Below, one piece after another: positions 1 through 8,893 of a stretch of DNA of 64,000 nucleotides. Source of the stretch: Streptomyces puniciscabiei (GTDB lineage Bacteria; Actinomycetota; Actinomycetes; Streptomycetales; Streptomycetaceae); contig NZ_VFNX01000001.1 of the NCBI RefSeq assembly GCF_006715785.1, positions 5,436,001-5,500,000 of the forward strand, given 5' to 3'. The position numbers were made by a program, and so were the translations under genes. A model generated the notes under the pieces. That model was not told where the DNA came from, did not search any database, and was given only the letters and a program-made list of their open reading frames with translations. Each line of letters starts with the position of its first letter. The first letter of the stretch is position 1.

Positions 1-646
1 TGTCCTCGGAGACGGCCGTCTCGGTGTCGCCCTCGATCGAGATGTGGTTGTCGTCCCACAGCAGGATCAGGTTGCCGAGCTTCTGGTGACCGGCCAGCGA
101 GGAGGCCTCGGCGGAGATGCCCTCCTGCAGGCAGCCGTCACCGGCGATGCAGTAGACGAAGTGGTCGAAGGGCGACTCGCCGACCGGGGCCGCCGGGTCG
201 AACAGACCGCGCTCGTAGCGGGCGGCCATCGCCATGCCCACCGCGTTGGCGACACCCTGGCCGAGCGGGCCGGTGGTGGTCTCGACGCCCTTGGTGTGCC
301 CGTACTCCGGGTGACCCGGGGTCTTCGAACCCCAGGTGCGGAAGGACTCCAGGTCCTCGAGCTCCAGGCCGAAACCGGCCAGGTAGAGCTGCGTGTAGAG
401 GGTCAGGGACGAGTGGCCGGCGGACAGCACGAAACGGTCGCGCCCGACCCACTGCGGGTCGGCCGGGTCGTGCCGCATCACCTTCTGGAAGAGGGTGTAG
501 GCGGCCGGGGCCAGGCTCATCGCCGTACCGGGATGGCCGTTGCCGACCTTCTGTACGGCGTCGGCGGCCAGGACACGGGCGGTGTCCACGGCCCGCTGGT
601 CCAGGTCGGTCCACTCAAGGTCTGTGGTGGTCGGCTTGGTGCTCAC
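1..646 (-). CDS. tkt: Transketolase, N-terminal part (3' end outside window)
   Basis: Transketolase moves two-carbon ketol units in the pentose phosphate pathway using thiamine diphosphate. Only the first 215 codons are in the window. The product begins VSTKPTTTDLEWTDLDQRAV and contains the family's N-terminal signatures: GHPGTAMSLAP near residue 38, a GHTKG/GPLGQG block, and the TPP-binding IAGDGCLQEG near residue 168 followed by WDDNHISIEGDT. The GTG start at 646 gives the usual family N-terminus. The gene is divergent from ctaB, an order common in Streptomyces. Identity is secure; completeness cannot be judged. Confidence 0.95.
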   Translation of the reverse strand, partial: MSTKPTTTDLEWTDLDQRAVDTARVLAADAVQKVGNGHPGTAMSLAPAAYTLFQKVMRHDPADPQWVGRDRFVLSAGHSSLTLYTQLYLAGFGLELEDLESFRTWGSKTPGHPEYGHTKGVETTTGPLGQGVANAVGMAMAARYERGLFDPAAPVGESPFDHFVYCIAGDGCLQEGISAEASSLAGHQKLGNLILLWDDNHISIEGDTETAVSED

Positions 647-1033
647 CCTGGGTCAGGGCTCCTCTCCACATGTCGGTCGCCGGTCTTCGGGGCATACGCC
701 CACCCGGCCGCCGGCGTGCTTGTCGCCCGCCGGCCGTTGCCGAGCCTACCCCTGTGAGGACGTGCATTTTTTCGAGTGATTCCAGACTGCCGGGACTCCG
801 CACGATCCGCCTCCCGACTGGCCGAGAGGCCATTTGGCACATGAATACGGAGCCGGTCATCTGAGCGCTCAATCGAGTGCCGTGTCCCCTCTTATGGGGC
901 TCCTCCGGGGCTCCTGTCATGGGGGGCCGCCAACACGACCCACCCCCGCGAAGGCCGGGGTATGGGCAACGTCTAAAGTGGCGTGGTACGCGCGAGCCCT
1001 TTACCCCGACTTCACACGGGGAGGCTCGCTGGG
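647..1033. other. Divergent intergenic region between tkt and ctaB
   Basis: This 387-base stretch separates two divergent genes and must hold both promoters. It has an AT-richer patch at about 763-780 (a run of six T) on the tkt side, a short CCCC/GGGG inverted repeat at 886-899, and a TAAAGT hexamer at 974-979 that could be a -10 element for ctaB, although no good -35 element precedes it. No convincing gene was seen; the open frames here lack codon bias or homology. Confidence 0.5.
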
Positions 1034-2005
1034 ATGTCTCTGTCAGGGGTGTGCGTGACGGCCGTCGAATCACGTCCAGCGGGCGTGCTGGGTGGTGCGA
1101 GCCAGGGCCCGGTTCACCGGCCGTTCGGGGCCCGTGTCAAGGCGTTCGTGGCTCTGACCAAGCCGCGGATCATCGAGCTGCTGCTCATCACCACCGTTCC
1201 GGTGATGTTCCTGGCACAGCAGGGCGTGCCCGACCTCGGGCTGGTCCTCCTGACCTGCGTCGGCGGCTATCTGTCGGCGGGCGGCGCCAACGCGCTGAAC
1301 ATGTACATCGACCGGGACATCGACGCCCTGATGGACCGCACCTCGCAGCGGCCGCTGGTGACCGGCATGGTCAGCCCGCGCGAGTGCCTCGCCTTCGGCA
1401 TCACCCTCGCGGTCGTCTCGACTCTCCTCTTCGGCCTCACCGTCAACTGGCTGTCCGCCTGGCTGTCCCTCGGCGCGCTCCTCTTCTACGTCGTCGTCTA
1501 CACGATGATCCTCAAGCGGCGCACGTCGCAGAACATCGTGTGGGGCGGCATCGCGGGCTGCATGCCGGTGCTCATCGGCTGGTCGGCCGTGACGGACTCG
1601 CTCTCCTGGGCGCCGGTCGTCCTGTTCATGGTGATCTTCTTCTGGACCCCGCCGCACTACTGGCCGCTGTCCATGAAGGTGAAGGACGACTACGCGCGCG
1701 TGGGCGTGCCGATGCTCCCGGTGATCGCCTCCAACAAGGTCGTCGCCCGGCAGATCGTCGTCTACAGCTGGGTGATGGTCGCCGTCTCCCTGCTCCTCAC
1801 CCCGCTCGGCTACACCGGCTGGTTCTACACGGCCGTCGCGCTGGCCGCCGGCGGCTGGTGGCTGTGGGAGGCCCACGGGCTGCAGAACCGGGCCAAGGCC
1901 GAGGTCACGGGCGCGAAGCTGAAGGAGATGCGGCTGTTCCACTGGTCGATCACCTATGTGTCGCTGCTGTTCGTGGCGATCGCGGTGGACCCGTTCCTGC
2001 GCTGA
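1034..2005 (+). CDS. ctaB: Protoheme IX farnesyltransferase (heme O synthase)
   Basis: It transfers a farnesyl group to protoheme IX, giving heme O for cytochrome oxidase assembly at the membrane. The 323-residue product is a UbiA-family protein of about nine membrane segments. The prenyl-diphosphate-binding motif [15 protein letters not shown] lies near residue 89, and [10 protein letters not shown] and [15 protein letters not shown] follow in the middle. The ATG at 1034 is chosen because GGGGAGG lies 9 bases upstream. GTG codons at 1049 and 1055 are alternatives that shorten the non-conserved N-terminus. ctaA, the next enzyme of heme A synthesis, lies nearby at 4373-5383 on the other strand. 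Confidence 0.95.
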   Translation: MSLSGVCVTAVESRPAGVLGGASQGPVHRPFGARVKAFVALTKPRIIELLLITTVPVMFLAQQGVPDLGLVLLTCVGGYLSAGGANALNMYIDRDIDALMDRTSQRPLVTGMVSPRECLAFGITLAVVSTLLFGLTVNWLSAWLSLGALLFYVVVYTMILKRRTSQNIVWGGIAGCMPVLIGWSAVTDSLSWAPVVLFMVIFFWTPPHYWPLSMKVKDDYARVGVPMLPVIASNKVVARQIVVYSWVMVAVSLLLTPLGYTGWFYTAVALAAGGWWLWEAHGLQNRAKAEVTGAKLKEMRLFHWSITYVSLLFVAIAVDPFLR

Positions 2006-2024
2006 CACCCCTTTCTTCCCGGTC

Positions 2025-2060
2025 GGGAGGGGTGCGTGGTCAAGGCCACGCACCCCTCCC
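2025..2060 (+). terminator. Perfect hairpin terminator after ctaB
   Basis: A perfect 15-bp stem (2025-2039 pairing with 2046-2060, arm GGGAGGGGTGCGTGG) with a 6-base loop lies 19 bases after the ctaB stop. There is no long T run, as is usual for Streptomyces terminators. It separates ctaB from the gene at 2098. Confidence 0.8.
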
Positions 2061-2097
2061 GTCGCCCTTTGATCTACCCGCGAGTAGCATCCTGGCC

Positions 2098-2418
2098 ATG
2101 GCAGACACGCAGCAGGTTGACCCCAAGGCCGAGCGCAAGGCGGCCAGGCTCGCCCACCGGATCAGCGCCTTCGCCAAGGCCCACGGCGGCGCCGAGGGCC
2201 AGGTGGCCTACATCGGCGAACGCGGCGCCCGCATCGTCCTCGTCGGCGAGGACGGCGGCTGGGGCGACCTGGTGGCCCCCAGCACGGAGATCGCCGAGAA
2301 GGCCGTGGAGAAGTCCGGCATCACCGTCCACGAGTCCTTCGACGGCGAGTTCGCGGCGAAGGTGAAGACGGGCTCGTACGAGTGGAAGCGGATGGCCGGC
2401 ATTCAGGTGGGCGGCTGA
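2098..2418 (+). CDS. Conserved hypothetical protein, 106 residues
   Basis: I do not recognise a named family. The 106-residue soluble protein starts MADTQQVDPKAERKAARLAH with a basic, Ala-rich helix, then shows an alternating pattern (AYIGERGARIVLVGEDGGWGDL) that suggests a small alpha/beta fold, and ends KRMAGIQVGG. It has no signal peptide or membrane segment. It lies alone between two hairpins, downstream of ctaB. Coding bias and a compact, non-repetitive sequence make it a likely real gene. A link to heme or respiration would rest on position only. Confidence 0.75.
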   Translation: MADTQQVDPKAERKAARLAHRISAFAKAHGGAEGQVAYIGERGARIVLVGEDGGWGDLVAPSTEIAEKAVEKSGITVHESFDGEFAAKVKTGSYEWKRMAGIQVGG

Positions 2419-2442
2419 CGGTCGGGCAGCCAACCCCGACCG
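2419..2442 (+). terminator. Short hairpin after the 106-residue gene
   Basis: Directly after the stop codon, CGGTCGGG (2419-2426) pairs with CCCGACCG (2435-2442) around an 8-base loop. It has no T tract, so it is a plausible but weaker terminator. Confidence 0.5.
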
Positions 2443-2505
2443 CGACCTCCGGCCCGTTCACCCGTTAGGACGTGTGAGGCAGCACGCGTCCAACGGGGAG
2501 TCCGG

Positions 2506-3612
2506 ATGATCGAAACGCCGTCCCTCGTGGACCAGTACTGCCACGGAGTGCTCCGCACCGAGCTGGGCCTCGGCACCTTCGAGGCCCAGCTGGCCCGCAC
2601 CGAGGGCCCGCCCGCTGCCGGCACCACCCTCTTCGACACCCAGACGGGGTTCGCCGTACGGCGCTGGTGCCCGCCCCTGCTCGGCCTGGAGCCGCACTGC
2701 CCGCCCGCCCGCTATCTGGCCCGGCGCCGGGAACTGGGCGTCCTGGAAGCGGGCCGCAGGCTGCTGCGCGGCAGCGGCATCACCACCTACCTCGTCGACA
2801 CCGGCCTGCCCGGCGACCTCACCGGCCCCACCGAGCTGGCCTCCGCGGGCGGCGCCGACGCCCATGAGATCGTGCGGCTGGAGCAGCTCGCGGAGCAGGT
2901 CGCCGACACCTCCGGCACCGTCGAGTCCTTCCTCGCCAACCTCGCCGAGTCGGTGCACGCCGCCGCCGCGCACGCGGTCGCCTTCACCTCCGTCGCGGGA
3001 CTGGGACACGGCCTGGCGTTCGCTCCTGAGCCGCCGGAACCGGGGGAGGTGCGCGGCGCGGCGGGCCGCTGGCTGGCCGGGCGGCGCGTCGGCGGGCCGC
3101 TCACCGACCCGGTGCTGATCCGGCACCTGCTGTGGATCGCCGTGGCCTCCGGCCGCCCGCTCCAGCTGCACGCCGGGCTCGGCGAGCCGGGCACCCGCAT
3201 CGACCGTACCGACCCGGTGCTGCTCACCGACTTCGTGCGGGCCACGGCCGGCCTGGGTACCGACCTGATCCTGCTGCACGGCTACCCGTACCACCGCCAC
3301 GCCGCCCATCTGGCCGGTGTCTTCCCGCACGTCTACGCCGACTCCGGCGCGGCGCTCGTCCGTACCGGCGCCCGTGCGGCCACCGTCCTCGCCGAGATCC
3401 TGGAGCTCGCCCCGTTCGGCAAGATCCTCTTCTCCACCGGCGCCCACGCCCTGCCCGAGCTGCACGTCGTGGGCGCCCGGCTGTTCCGCGAGGCCCTGGG
3501 CCGGGTCCTGGGCACCTGGGTCGCCGAGGGCGCCTGGTCCCTGGAGGACGCCCAGCGGGTGGCCCGGATGGTGGCGGCGGACAACGCGCGCCGGGTTTAC
3601 GGACTCGGATGA
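2506..3612 (+). CDS. Amidohydrolase-family protein
   Basis: The 368-residue product looks like an amidohydrolase-type TIM barrel of the kind related to FluG and glutamine-synthetase-linked hydrolases. It begins MIETPSLVDQYCHGV, with DQYCHG in place of the usual DxHxH. A LQLHAGLGEPG strand near residue 222 would supply a metal-binding His, LILLHGYPYHRHAA near 256 gives further His residues, and YADSGAAL near 280 gives a late Asp. GKILFSTGAHALPE matches the usual FGSD region loosely. Because the first HxH is altered, catalysis is uncertain and the substrate cannot be inferred. It is followed after 18 bases by the nucleotidyltransferase gene. Confidence 0.75.
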   Translation: MIETPSLVDQYCHGVLRTELGLGTFEAQLARTEGPPAAGTTLFDTQTGFAVRRWCPPLLGLEPHCPPARYLARRRELGVLEAGRRLLRGSGITTYLVDTGLPGDLTGPTELASAGGADAHEIVRLEQLAEQVADTSGTVESFLANLAESVHAAAAHAVAFTSVAGLGHGLAFAPEPPEPGEVRGAAGRWLAGRRVGGPLTDPVLIRHLLWIAVASGRPLQLHAGLGEPGTRIDRTDPVLLTDFVRATAGLGTDLILLHGYPYHRHAAHLAGVFPHVYADSGAALVRTGARAATVLAEILELAPFGKILFSTGAHALPELHVVGARLFREALGRVLGTWVAEGAWSLEDAQRVARMVAADNARRVYGLG

Positions 3613-3630
3613 GCTGTCCAGACTGGGCGG

Positions 3631-4371
3631 ATGCCGACCGCACCGCTGCTCGACCGGTTCCTGGAGGAAGTGCTGCCCCTGCGACCGCGCGCGTTGTGGG
3701 CGCACGGCTCACTCGCCGGCGGTGACTATCAGGAGGGCCGGAGCGACCTCGACCTGATCGCCGTGCTGCCGGGCCCGGTGCGCCTGGCGACCGTACGACG
3801 GGTGGTGGCCCTGCACCGCAGGCTGCGCGCCCTGCCGCTCGCCGCGAAACTCCACTGCAGCTATCTCGCCCCGGCCGGCCTGGAGGACCCGGACCGCTCG
3901 CACCTCACCTGGGCACACGGACGCGTGCTGCGCCGCCCGGTCACCCCCGTCACCCGGCGCGAGCTGCACGACTTCGGGCGGGTGCTGCACGGCGAGCCGC
4001 CGGCCGGGCTGCTGCCGCCGGTGCCGGAGCGGCAGCTGCGCACCTTCGTCGTACGGGACCAGCGGGACTTCTGGCGGCCCCACGTCGACAGGGCCCGGCT
4101 CTGGACGCAGGACATCTGGGTCGACGCGGGCCTGCTGACCTTCGCCCGGGCCACCGTGACCCTGCGGGACGGGCGGCTGATCTCGAAGCGACAGGCGCTG
4201 GCCGAGCTGCCCTCGCTCGGCGCGCCCGCCGAACTCGTCGCGGACATCACCCGCCGGCGCTACGACGACGATCCCGCCCCGGCCACCGCCGACTGGCTCG
4301 GCCGCCGCGCCGGGCTGACCCGCGCCTACCTCGCCCCGGCGATCGACACCCTGGTCAGCACCTACGGGTGA
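3631..4371 (+). CDS. Nucleotidyltransferase-domain protein
   Basis: The 246-residue protein has a pol-beta-type nucleotidyltransferase core at its N-terminus: GSLAGGDYQEGRSDLDLIAV near residues 26-45, which is the GS-x-DxD metal-binding signature. A helical C-terminal half contains LRTFVVRDQRDFWRP and SKRQALAELPSLGAPA, resembling the C-terminal domain of aminoglycoside adenylyltransferases (AadA-like). This suggests transfer of a nucleotide to a small molecule or protein; antibiotic modification is one possibility, not shown. Its stop lies one base from the ctaA stop on the opposite strand, so the two genes converge. Confidence 0.8.
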   Translation: MPTAPLLDRFLEEVLPLRPRALWAHGSLAGGDYQEGRSDLDLIAVLPGPVRLATVRRVVALHRRLRALPLAAKLHCSYLAPAGLEDPDRSHLTWAHGRVLRRPVTPVTRRELHDFGRVLHGEPPAGLLPPVPERQLRTFVVRDQRDFWRPHVDRARLWTQDIWVDAGLLTFARATVTLRDGRLISKRQALAELPSLGAPAELVADITRRRYDDDPAPATADWLGRRAGLTRAYLAPAIDTLVSTYG

Positions 4372-4372
4372 C

Positions 4373-5383
4373 TCACGCGCGCGTGCCCACCGAAACCTCG
4401 GCCGAGGGGCCGGGCAGGTCGAGGGCGGCCCCGGGGCGTTCGCGGAGCGCCAGCAGGATGCGCAGGACGCCGATCCACACCAGGCAGGAGCCGAACATGT
4501 GGAGGCCCACCAGCAGCCCGGGCAGGTGCGTGAAGTACTGCACGTAACCGATCACGCCCTGGCCGAGCAGGATCAGGAAGAGATCGCGGGTGCGGGCGAG
4601 CGGCCCCTTCGGCGCGTCCACCGCCTTCAGCACGAACCACAGTGCGAACGTCAGCGTCACCACGATCCAGGCGAGCACCGCGTGCAGCTTGGCCACCGTC
4701 TCCCAGTCGACGGGGATCCGCTTGACCTCGCTGGAGTCACCCGCGTGCGGTCCGGCTCCGGTCACCACCGTGCCGGCGACGATGAGCAGCAGGGACGCGG
4801 CCACCAGGAACCACACCAGCTGCTGCACGGCCTTGCCGACCAGCGGCCGGGGCGCTTCGTCGCCCTCGCGGGTGCGCTGCCACATCACCGCGGCGACCGT
4901 GGTCAGGGCCGTGGCCAGCAGGAAGTGGGCCGCGACGGTGTACGGGTTGAGGCCCACGAGCACGACGATGCCGCCGAGGATCGCGTTGCCCATGACCAGC
5001 CAGAACTGCGCCCAGCCCAGCCGGGTCAGGCTGCGCCGGTACGGCTTCTCGGAGCGCGCGGCGATGATCGCCCAGCCGACCGCGGCGCACAGCACGTACG
5101 TCAGCATCCGGTTGCCGAACTCGATCGCGCTGTGGTAGCTCAGCGCGGTCGTCGGCGTCAGCGAGCCGTCGGTGCACTCCGGCCAGGTCGGGCAGCCGAG
5201 GCCGGAGCCGGTCAGCCGGACGGCGCCGCCGGTGACGACGATGACCACCGACATCACGAGCGCGGCGAGGGCCGCCCGCTGGACGGTCCGGGGCTGCGGG
5301 GTCCAGCGGTCGGCGATGAAGGCGAGCGGGTTGCGCACGGCCGCTACGGCGTCGGCGGGGTTCAGCTTGGGCACGCCCACCAT
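4373..5383 (-). CDS. ctaA: Heme A synthase (COX15/CtaA family)
   Basis: It oxidises the heme O methyl group to formyl, completing heme A for aa3-type cytochrome oxidase. The 336-residue product has eight predicted membrane segments in two four-helix halves. TGGAVRLTGSGLGCPTWPEC near residue 51 carries the family's RLTGSGL signature with a nearby Cys pair, and VVTGAGPHAG with conserved His residues lies in the second half. The ATG at 5383 (MVGVPKLNPADAV) puts the first membrane segment at the expected distance; the longer open frame upstream is not needed. It pairs functionally with ctaB at 1034-2005. Confidence 0.93.
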   Translation of the reverse strand: MVGVPKLNPADAVAAVRNPLAFIADRWTPQPRTVQRAALAALVMSVVIVVTGGAVRLTGSGLGCPTWPECTDGSLTPTTALSYHSAIEFGNRMLTYVLCAAVGWAIIAARSEKPYRRSLTRLGWAQFWLVMGNAILGGIVVLVGLNPYTVAAHFLLATALTTVAAVMWQRTREGDEAPRPLVGKAVQQLVWFLVAASLLLIVAGTVVTGAGPHAGDSSEVKRIPVDWETVAKLHAVLAWIVVTLTFALWFVLKAVDAPKGPLARTRDLFLILLGQGVIGYVQYFTHLPGLLVGLHMFGSCLVWIGVLRILLALRERPGAALDLPGPSAEVSVGTRA

Positions 5384-5430
5384 CGTAGGCCGCGGCTTGT
5401 GCACGCTTTCACGAGGGTCGTCGTGGCGGC

Positions 5431-6198
5431 TCACTCCCAGCGGAAGAACTTCCCGGCCGCGGTCAGCCCCACGACCGCCCACACGGCGAGGATCCCCAGG
5501 TCGCCCCACGGCGTCCCGGCGCCGTGCTGGAGCACGTCCCGCAGGCCGTCCGACAGCGCGGAAATGGGCAGCAGGCCGAGGACGTGCTGCCCGGCCGGGC
5601 CGAACCTGTCCAGCGGCACGACGACCCCGCCGCCGACGAGGAGCAGCAGGAAGACCAGGTTGGCGGCGGCCAGGGTCGCCTCCGCCTTCAGCGTGCCCGC
5701 CATCAGCAGTCCCAGACCGGAGAAGGCGGCCGTACCGAGGACGAGGAGGAGCAGCACGGCGGCGGGGTTTCCGTGCGGGGACCAGCCCAGCGCGAACGCG
5801 ATCACCGTCAGCAGGATCACCTGCAGGACCTCCGTGACCAGCACGGACGCCGTCTTGGCGGTCATCAGGCCCCAGCGCGGCAGCGGCGAGGAGGCGAGCC
5901 GCTTGAGCACGCCGTAGCGGCGCTCGAAGCCGGTCGCGATGGCCTGCCCGGTGAACGCCGTCGACATCACGGCGAGCGCCAGGATGCCGGGGGCGAGGAA
6001 GTCCACCGCCCTGCCCTTGCCGGTGTCCACGATGTCCACCGAGCTGAACAGCACCAGCAGCAGGGTCGGGATCACCACGGTCAGCAGCAGCTGCTCGCCG
6101 TTGCGCAGCAGCATCTTCGTCTCCAGGGCCGCCTGGGCCGCGATCATGCGGGGGAGCGGCGCCGCACCCGGCTTCGGGGCGTACGTACCAACAGTCAC
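5431..6198 (-). CDS. ABC-2 type exporter permease
   Basis: The 255-residue product is an ABC-2 permease with six membrane segments. It has PRMIAAQAALETKMLLRNGEQ before the first segment, a GFERRYGVLKRLASSPLPR cytoplasmic stretch typical of DrrB/NodJ-like permeases, and LPISALSDGLRDVLQHG near the end. The GTG start overlaps the stop of the ATPase gene (GTGA), giving translational coupling. Together they form a complete exporter. The substrate (drug, lipid or other) cannot be told. Confidence 0.9.
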   Translation of the reverse strand: MTVGTYAPKPGAAPLPRMIAAQAALETKMLLRNGEQLLLTVVIPTLLLVLFSSVDIVDTGKGRAVDFLAPGILALAVMSTAFTGQAIATGFERRYGVLKRLASSPLPRWGLMTAKTASVLVTEVLQVILLTVIAFALGWSPHGNPAAVLLLLVLGTAAFSGLGLLMAGTLKAEATLAAANLVFLLLLVGGGVVVPLDRFGPAGQHVLGLLPISALSDGLRDVLQHGAGTPWGDLGILAVWAVVGLTAAGKFFRWE

Positions 6199-7118
6199 GA
6201 CCGCAACTCCTTGCCCGTGAGCTCCAGAAAAACGTCCTCCAGCGTGTGCCGCTCCACCGAGATCCGGTCTGGCATCACTCCGTGCTGGGCGCACCAGGAG
6301 GTCACCGTGGCCAGCAGCTGCGGGTCGACCTTGCCGACGACCCGGTAGGCGCCCGGGGTGAGCTCGGCGGCCGTGCAGTCGGCCGGGAGGGCCTTCAGCA
6401 GGGAACCCACGTCGAGACCGGGGCGGCCGGTGAAGCGCAGGGTGTTCTCGGCGCCCCCCTTGCACAGCTCCTCCGGGGAGCCCTGGGCGATGACCCGGCC
6501 GCCGTCGATGATCGCCACGGCGTCGGCGAGCTGCTCCGCCTCTTCCATGTAGTGCGTGGTGAGGATCACCGAGACACCGTCGGCGCGCAGGTCCTTCACC
6601 AGGTCCCAGGTGGCCCGGCGGGCCTGCGGGTCCAGGCCGGCCGTCGGCTCGTCCAGGAACACCAGTTCCGGCCGCCCGACGACGGCCATGGCGAGCGCGA
6701 GCCGCTGCTGCTGGCCGCCGGACAACCGCCGGTAGCTCGTCCGCCCGCAGGAGCCGAGCCCCAGCCGCTCGATCAGCGCGTCCACGTCCAGCGGGTGCGC
6801 GTGCAGCTTCGCGACATGCCGCAGCATCTCGTCCGCCCGGGCGCCGGAGTACACGCCGCCGGACTGGAGCATCACGCCGATGCGGGGGCGCAGCTCGGCG
6901 GACTGCCGCACCGGGTCGAGGCCCAGGACGCGCACCGTGCCGGAATCCGGCTTCCGGTACCCCTCGCAGGTCTCGACCGTGGTCGTCTTCCCCGCCCCGT
7001 TGGGACCGAGGACGGCGGTCACGCCCGCTTCGGCCACCAGGTCGAGGCCGTCCACCGCGGTCTTCGTGCCGTACCGCTTCACCAGGGCCCGGACCTGGAC
7101 GACAGGCTCACTTCGCAT
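6195..7118 (-). CDS. ABC transporter ATP-binding protein
   Basis: This 307-residue ATPase energises the permease encoded immediately downstream. Walker A is GPNGAGKTTT near residue 38, the signature is LSGGQQQRLALAMAV, Walker B is LVFLDEPTAGLDP, and the switch His is in LTTHYMEEAEQLAD. A C-terminal extension with RFTGRPGL and ELTGKELRS is typical of DrrA/CcmA-like exporters. The ATG at 7118 begins at the family N-terminus (MRSEPVVQVRALVKRYG). No clear ribosome-binding site is seen there, so translation may be leaderless or coupled to the upstream acetyltransferase gene 31 bases away. Confidence 0.92.
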   Translation of the reverse strand: MRSEPVVQVRALVKRYGTKTAVDGLDLVAEAGVTAVLGPNGAGKTTTVETCEGYRKPDSGTVRVLGLDPVRQSAELRPRIGVMLQSGGVYSGARADEMLRHVAKLHAHPLDVDALIERLGLGSCGRTSYRRLSGGQQQRLALAMAVVGRPELVFLDEPTAGLDPQARRATWDLVKDLRADGVSVILTTHYMEEAEQLADAVAIIDGGRVIAQGSPEELCKGGAENTLRFTGRPGLDVGSLLKALPADCTAAELTPGAYRVVGKVDPQLLATVTSWCAQHGVMPDRISVERHTLEDVFLELTGKELRS

Positions 7119-7149
7119 GGGTCCAGAGTCTAGGGAGACCGCTTGCCGC

Positions 7150-7965
7150 TCAGGCGCGGGGGTGGTGGAAGTCCTCCTCACGGGGACGGTGGAGCGGCAG
7201 CCACCGCTCGGCGTAGGCCACGGCGTCCGCCACCGGGAACAGCCGTGCGCCGGCCGCGCCCACCGTCCCGCGCACGACGGGCCGGTCCCGTTCGAAGTCG
7301 TGGCCCAGCTCGGCGAACCGGTCGGAGGTGATCGACACCTCCCTCACCGTCTCCCAGCCGCCGCCCGGCGCGGGCCGTCCGACGTCGACCAGGGGCGCGG
7401 GGATCCGGTACTCGGCGAGGTGGAAGGCGGTGCAGGCGTCGTAGCCCGCGCCGAGCAGCAGGACCCGGGCGCCCAGCTTCTCCAGCCGGGCCAGCGGGCT
7501 GCGCTCGCCGAGCCGGCAGTCGGGGGCGTGGCCGTCGGTGATCTCCCGCGCCCGTGGACCGAGCGCCGCGAACGAGGTGTGCGGATGCGCGCTGCGCAGG
7601 GCGCCCGGCCAGGTCCGTACCGTCTCGGGGATGACGCCGACGCCCCGGGTGGGGGTGATCAGCGGATCGTACGGCGGCATGGTGGCCCGGATCCGGTCCC
7701 ACCACTCCCGGGGCACGGGCGGCCTGCTCCACAGCGCGGGGTCCGACAGGTCGGCCGACTGGGCGGGGACGACGAGCGTGCCCGAGGGCCCGAGGGCGTC
7801 GAGGAGTCCCTGGACGACCGCGACCGCGCCGCCGTTGACCCAGCCGAGCGAGCTGAGCGAGGAGTGGACGAGCAGGGTCTCGCCGGTCTCGACACCCAGA
7901 AGGCGGAGCTGTGTGGCAATGGTGTCCCGCGTGACGAGAGGGCCGGTCGGAGGGGGTGTCGGCAT
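7150..7965 (-). CDS. AAC(3)-family aminoglycoside N-acetyltransferase
   Basis: The 271-residue product belongs to the antibiotic N-acetyltransferase family, which uses acetyl-CoA to acetylate the 3-amino group of aminoglycosides. The signature ETLLVHSSLSSLGWVNGG lies near residue 29, PTRGVGVIPE and SAHPHTSFAALG lie in the middle, and LLLGAGYDACTAFHLAEY follows. Length is normal. Streptomycetes often carry such genes as chromosomal, cryptic or weak resistance determinants; a natural substrate other than an aminoglycoside is possible. The gene is divergent from sufR. Confidence 0.88.
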   Translation of the reverse strand: MPTPPPTGPLVTRDTIATQLRLLGVETGETLLVHSSLSSLGWVNGGAVAVVQGLLDALGPSGTLVVPAQSADLSDPALWSRPPVPREWWDRIRATMPPYDPLITPTRGVGVIPETVRTWPGALRSAHPHTSFAALGPRAREITDGHAPDCRLGERSPLARLEKLGARVLLLGAGYDACTAFHLAEYRIPAPLVDVGRPAPGGGWETVREVSITSDRFAELGHDFERDRPVVRGTVGAAGARLFPVADAVAYAERWLPLHRPREEDFHHPRA

Positions 7966-8063
7966 GGTGGGGGAGTCTGCCGGACGGGGTCGCCGCGCGC
8001 CACCGAATTGCCTGCTCAGGGCCGCTCCGAATGATCGATCAAAGATCGTTTCCGCAGGTCGGA

Positions 8064-8077
8064 TTAGGTAGGCCTAA
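8064..8077. promoter_or_regulatory. Iron-box-like palindrome upstream of sufR
   Basis: TTAGG-TAGG-CCTAA is a near-perfect palindrome 60 bases upstream of the SufR operator. It shares the TTAGG and CCTAA arms of actinobacterial IdeR/DmdR1 iron boxes, but the arms are separated by 4 bases instead of 9, so the match to the 19-bp consensus is only partial (about 12 of 19 by hand alignment). Confidence 0.35.
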
Positions 8078-8136
8078 GTGACGCAGGGCACCGCCCGGTG
8101 ATCCGGACGGCGCTTGTCAGGCTCTGAAGAATTACG

Positions 8137-8150
8137 CAACAATGGCGTTG
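8137..8150. promoter_or_regulatory. SufR operator, CAAC-N6-GTTG
   Basis: CAAC-AATGGC-GTTG is an exact match to the 14-bp palindrome reported for SufR in Streptomyces. Its last G is the first base of the sufR GTG start codon, so SufR bound here would block transcription start and autoregulate the whole suf operon. Confidence 0.85.
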
Positions 8151-8893
8151 TGAAAAACGTCGGCGAGGCTCGGGAGGCCCCTCTGGGGGCCCCGCAGGAG
8201 GAACTCGCGACCGGTGAGCGCTCCACGCGCAACCGCGTCGCGCGCTCCATCCTGGACCACGGCCCGTCGACCGTCGCCGAACTCGCCGGCCGGCTGGGGC
8301 TGACCCAGGCGGCCGTCCGGCGCCACCTGGACGCCCTGGTCGCCGAGAACGTGGTGGAGGCCCGCGAGCAGCGCGTGTACGGCGCGCGCACCCGCGGCCG
8401 CCCCGCCAAGGTCTTCGCGCTGACCGACTGCGGCCGGGACGCCTTCGACCAGTCGTACGACAAGCTCGCCGCGGACGCCCTCCGCTGGATCGCCGAGCAG
8501 GGGGGCGGCCCCGAGGCGGTCGCCGCCTTCGCCCGCGCCCGGATCGCCGCCCAGGCGAGCGCGTACCGCAAGGCGATCGAGGCGGTCACGCCGGACAAGC
8601 GGGCCGAAGCGCTGGCCAGGGCCTTGAGCGTGGACGGGTACGCTGCTACGGCGCGCAGCGCACCGGTCGGCGAGCAGCTGTGCCAGCACCACTGCCCGGT
8701 CGCCCATGTCGCGGAACAGTTCCCCCAGCTGTGCGAGGCGGAGACGGAGGTCTTCGCCGAGCTGCTGGGTACCCACGTCCAGCGACTGGCGACCATCGCG
8801 CACGGCGACGGCGTCTGCACGACGTTCATCCCCAAGATTTCCAAGACCAGCGACAACGCACCTGCAAGCACGGCCGGGAGGAACCCCGCATGA
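8150..8893 (+). CDS. sufR: SufR, Fe-S-sensing repressor of the suf operon
   Basis: This 247-residue DeoR/ArsR-like winged-helix regulator represses the suf operon when it carries its Fe-S cluster. The helix-turn-helix is [20 protein letters not shown] near residues 40-60. Three Cys that can ligate a cluster lie at 178, 182 and 195 (CQHHC then PQLCEAE), the known SufR pattern. The GTG at 8150 is preferred over the upstream ATG at 8114: it puts the operator at the transcription start, and the transcript may be leaderless. Its stop overlaps the sufB start (ATGA). Confidence 0.93.
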   Translation: MKNVGEAREAPLGAPQEELATGERSTRNRVARSILDHGPSTVAELAGRLGLTQAAVRRHLDALVAENVVEAREQRVYGARTRGRPAKVFALTDCGRDAFDQSYDKLAADALRWIAEQGGGPEAVAAFARARIAAQASAYRKAIEAVTPDKRAEALARALSVDGYAATARSAPVGEQLCQHHCPVAHVAEQFPQLCEAETEVFAELLGTHVQRLATIAHGDGVCTTFIPKISKTSDNAPASTAGRNPA

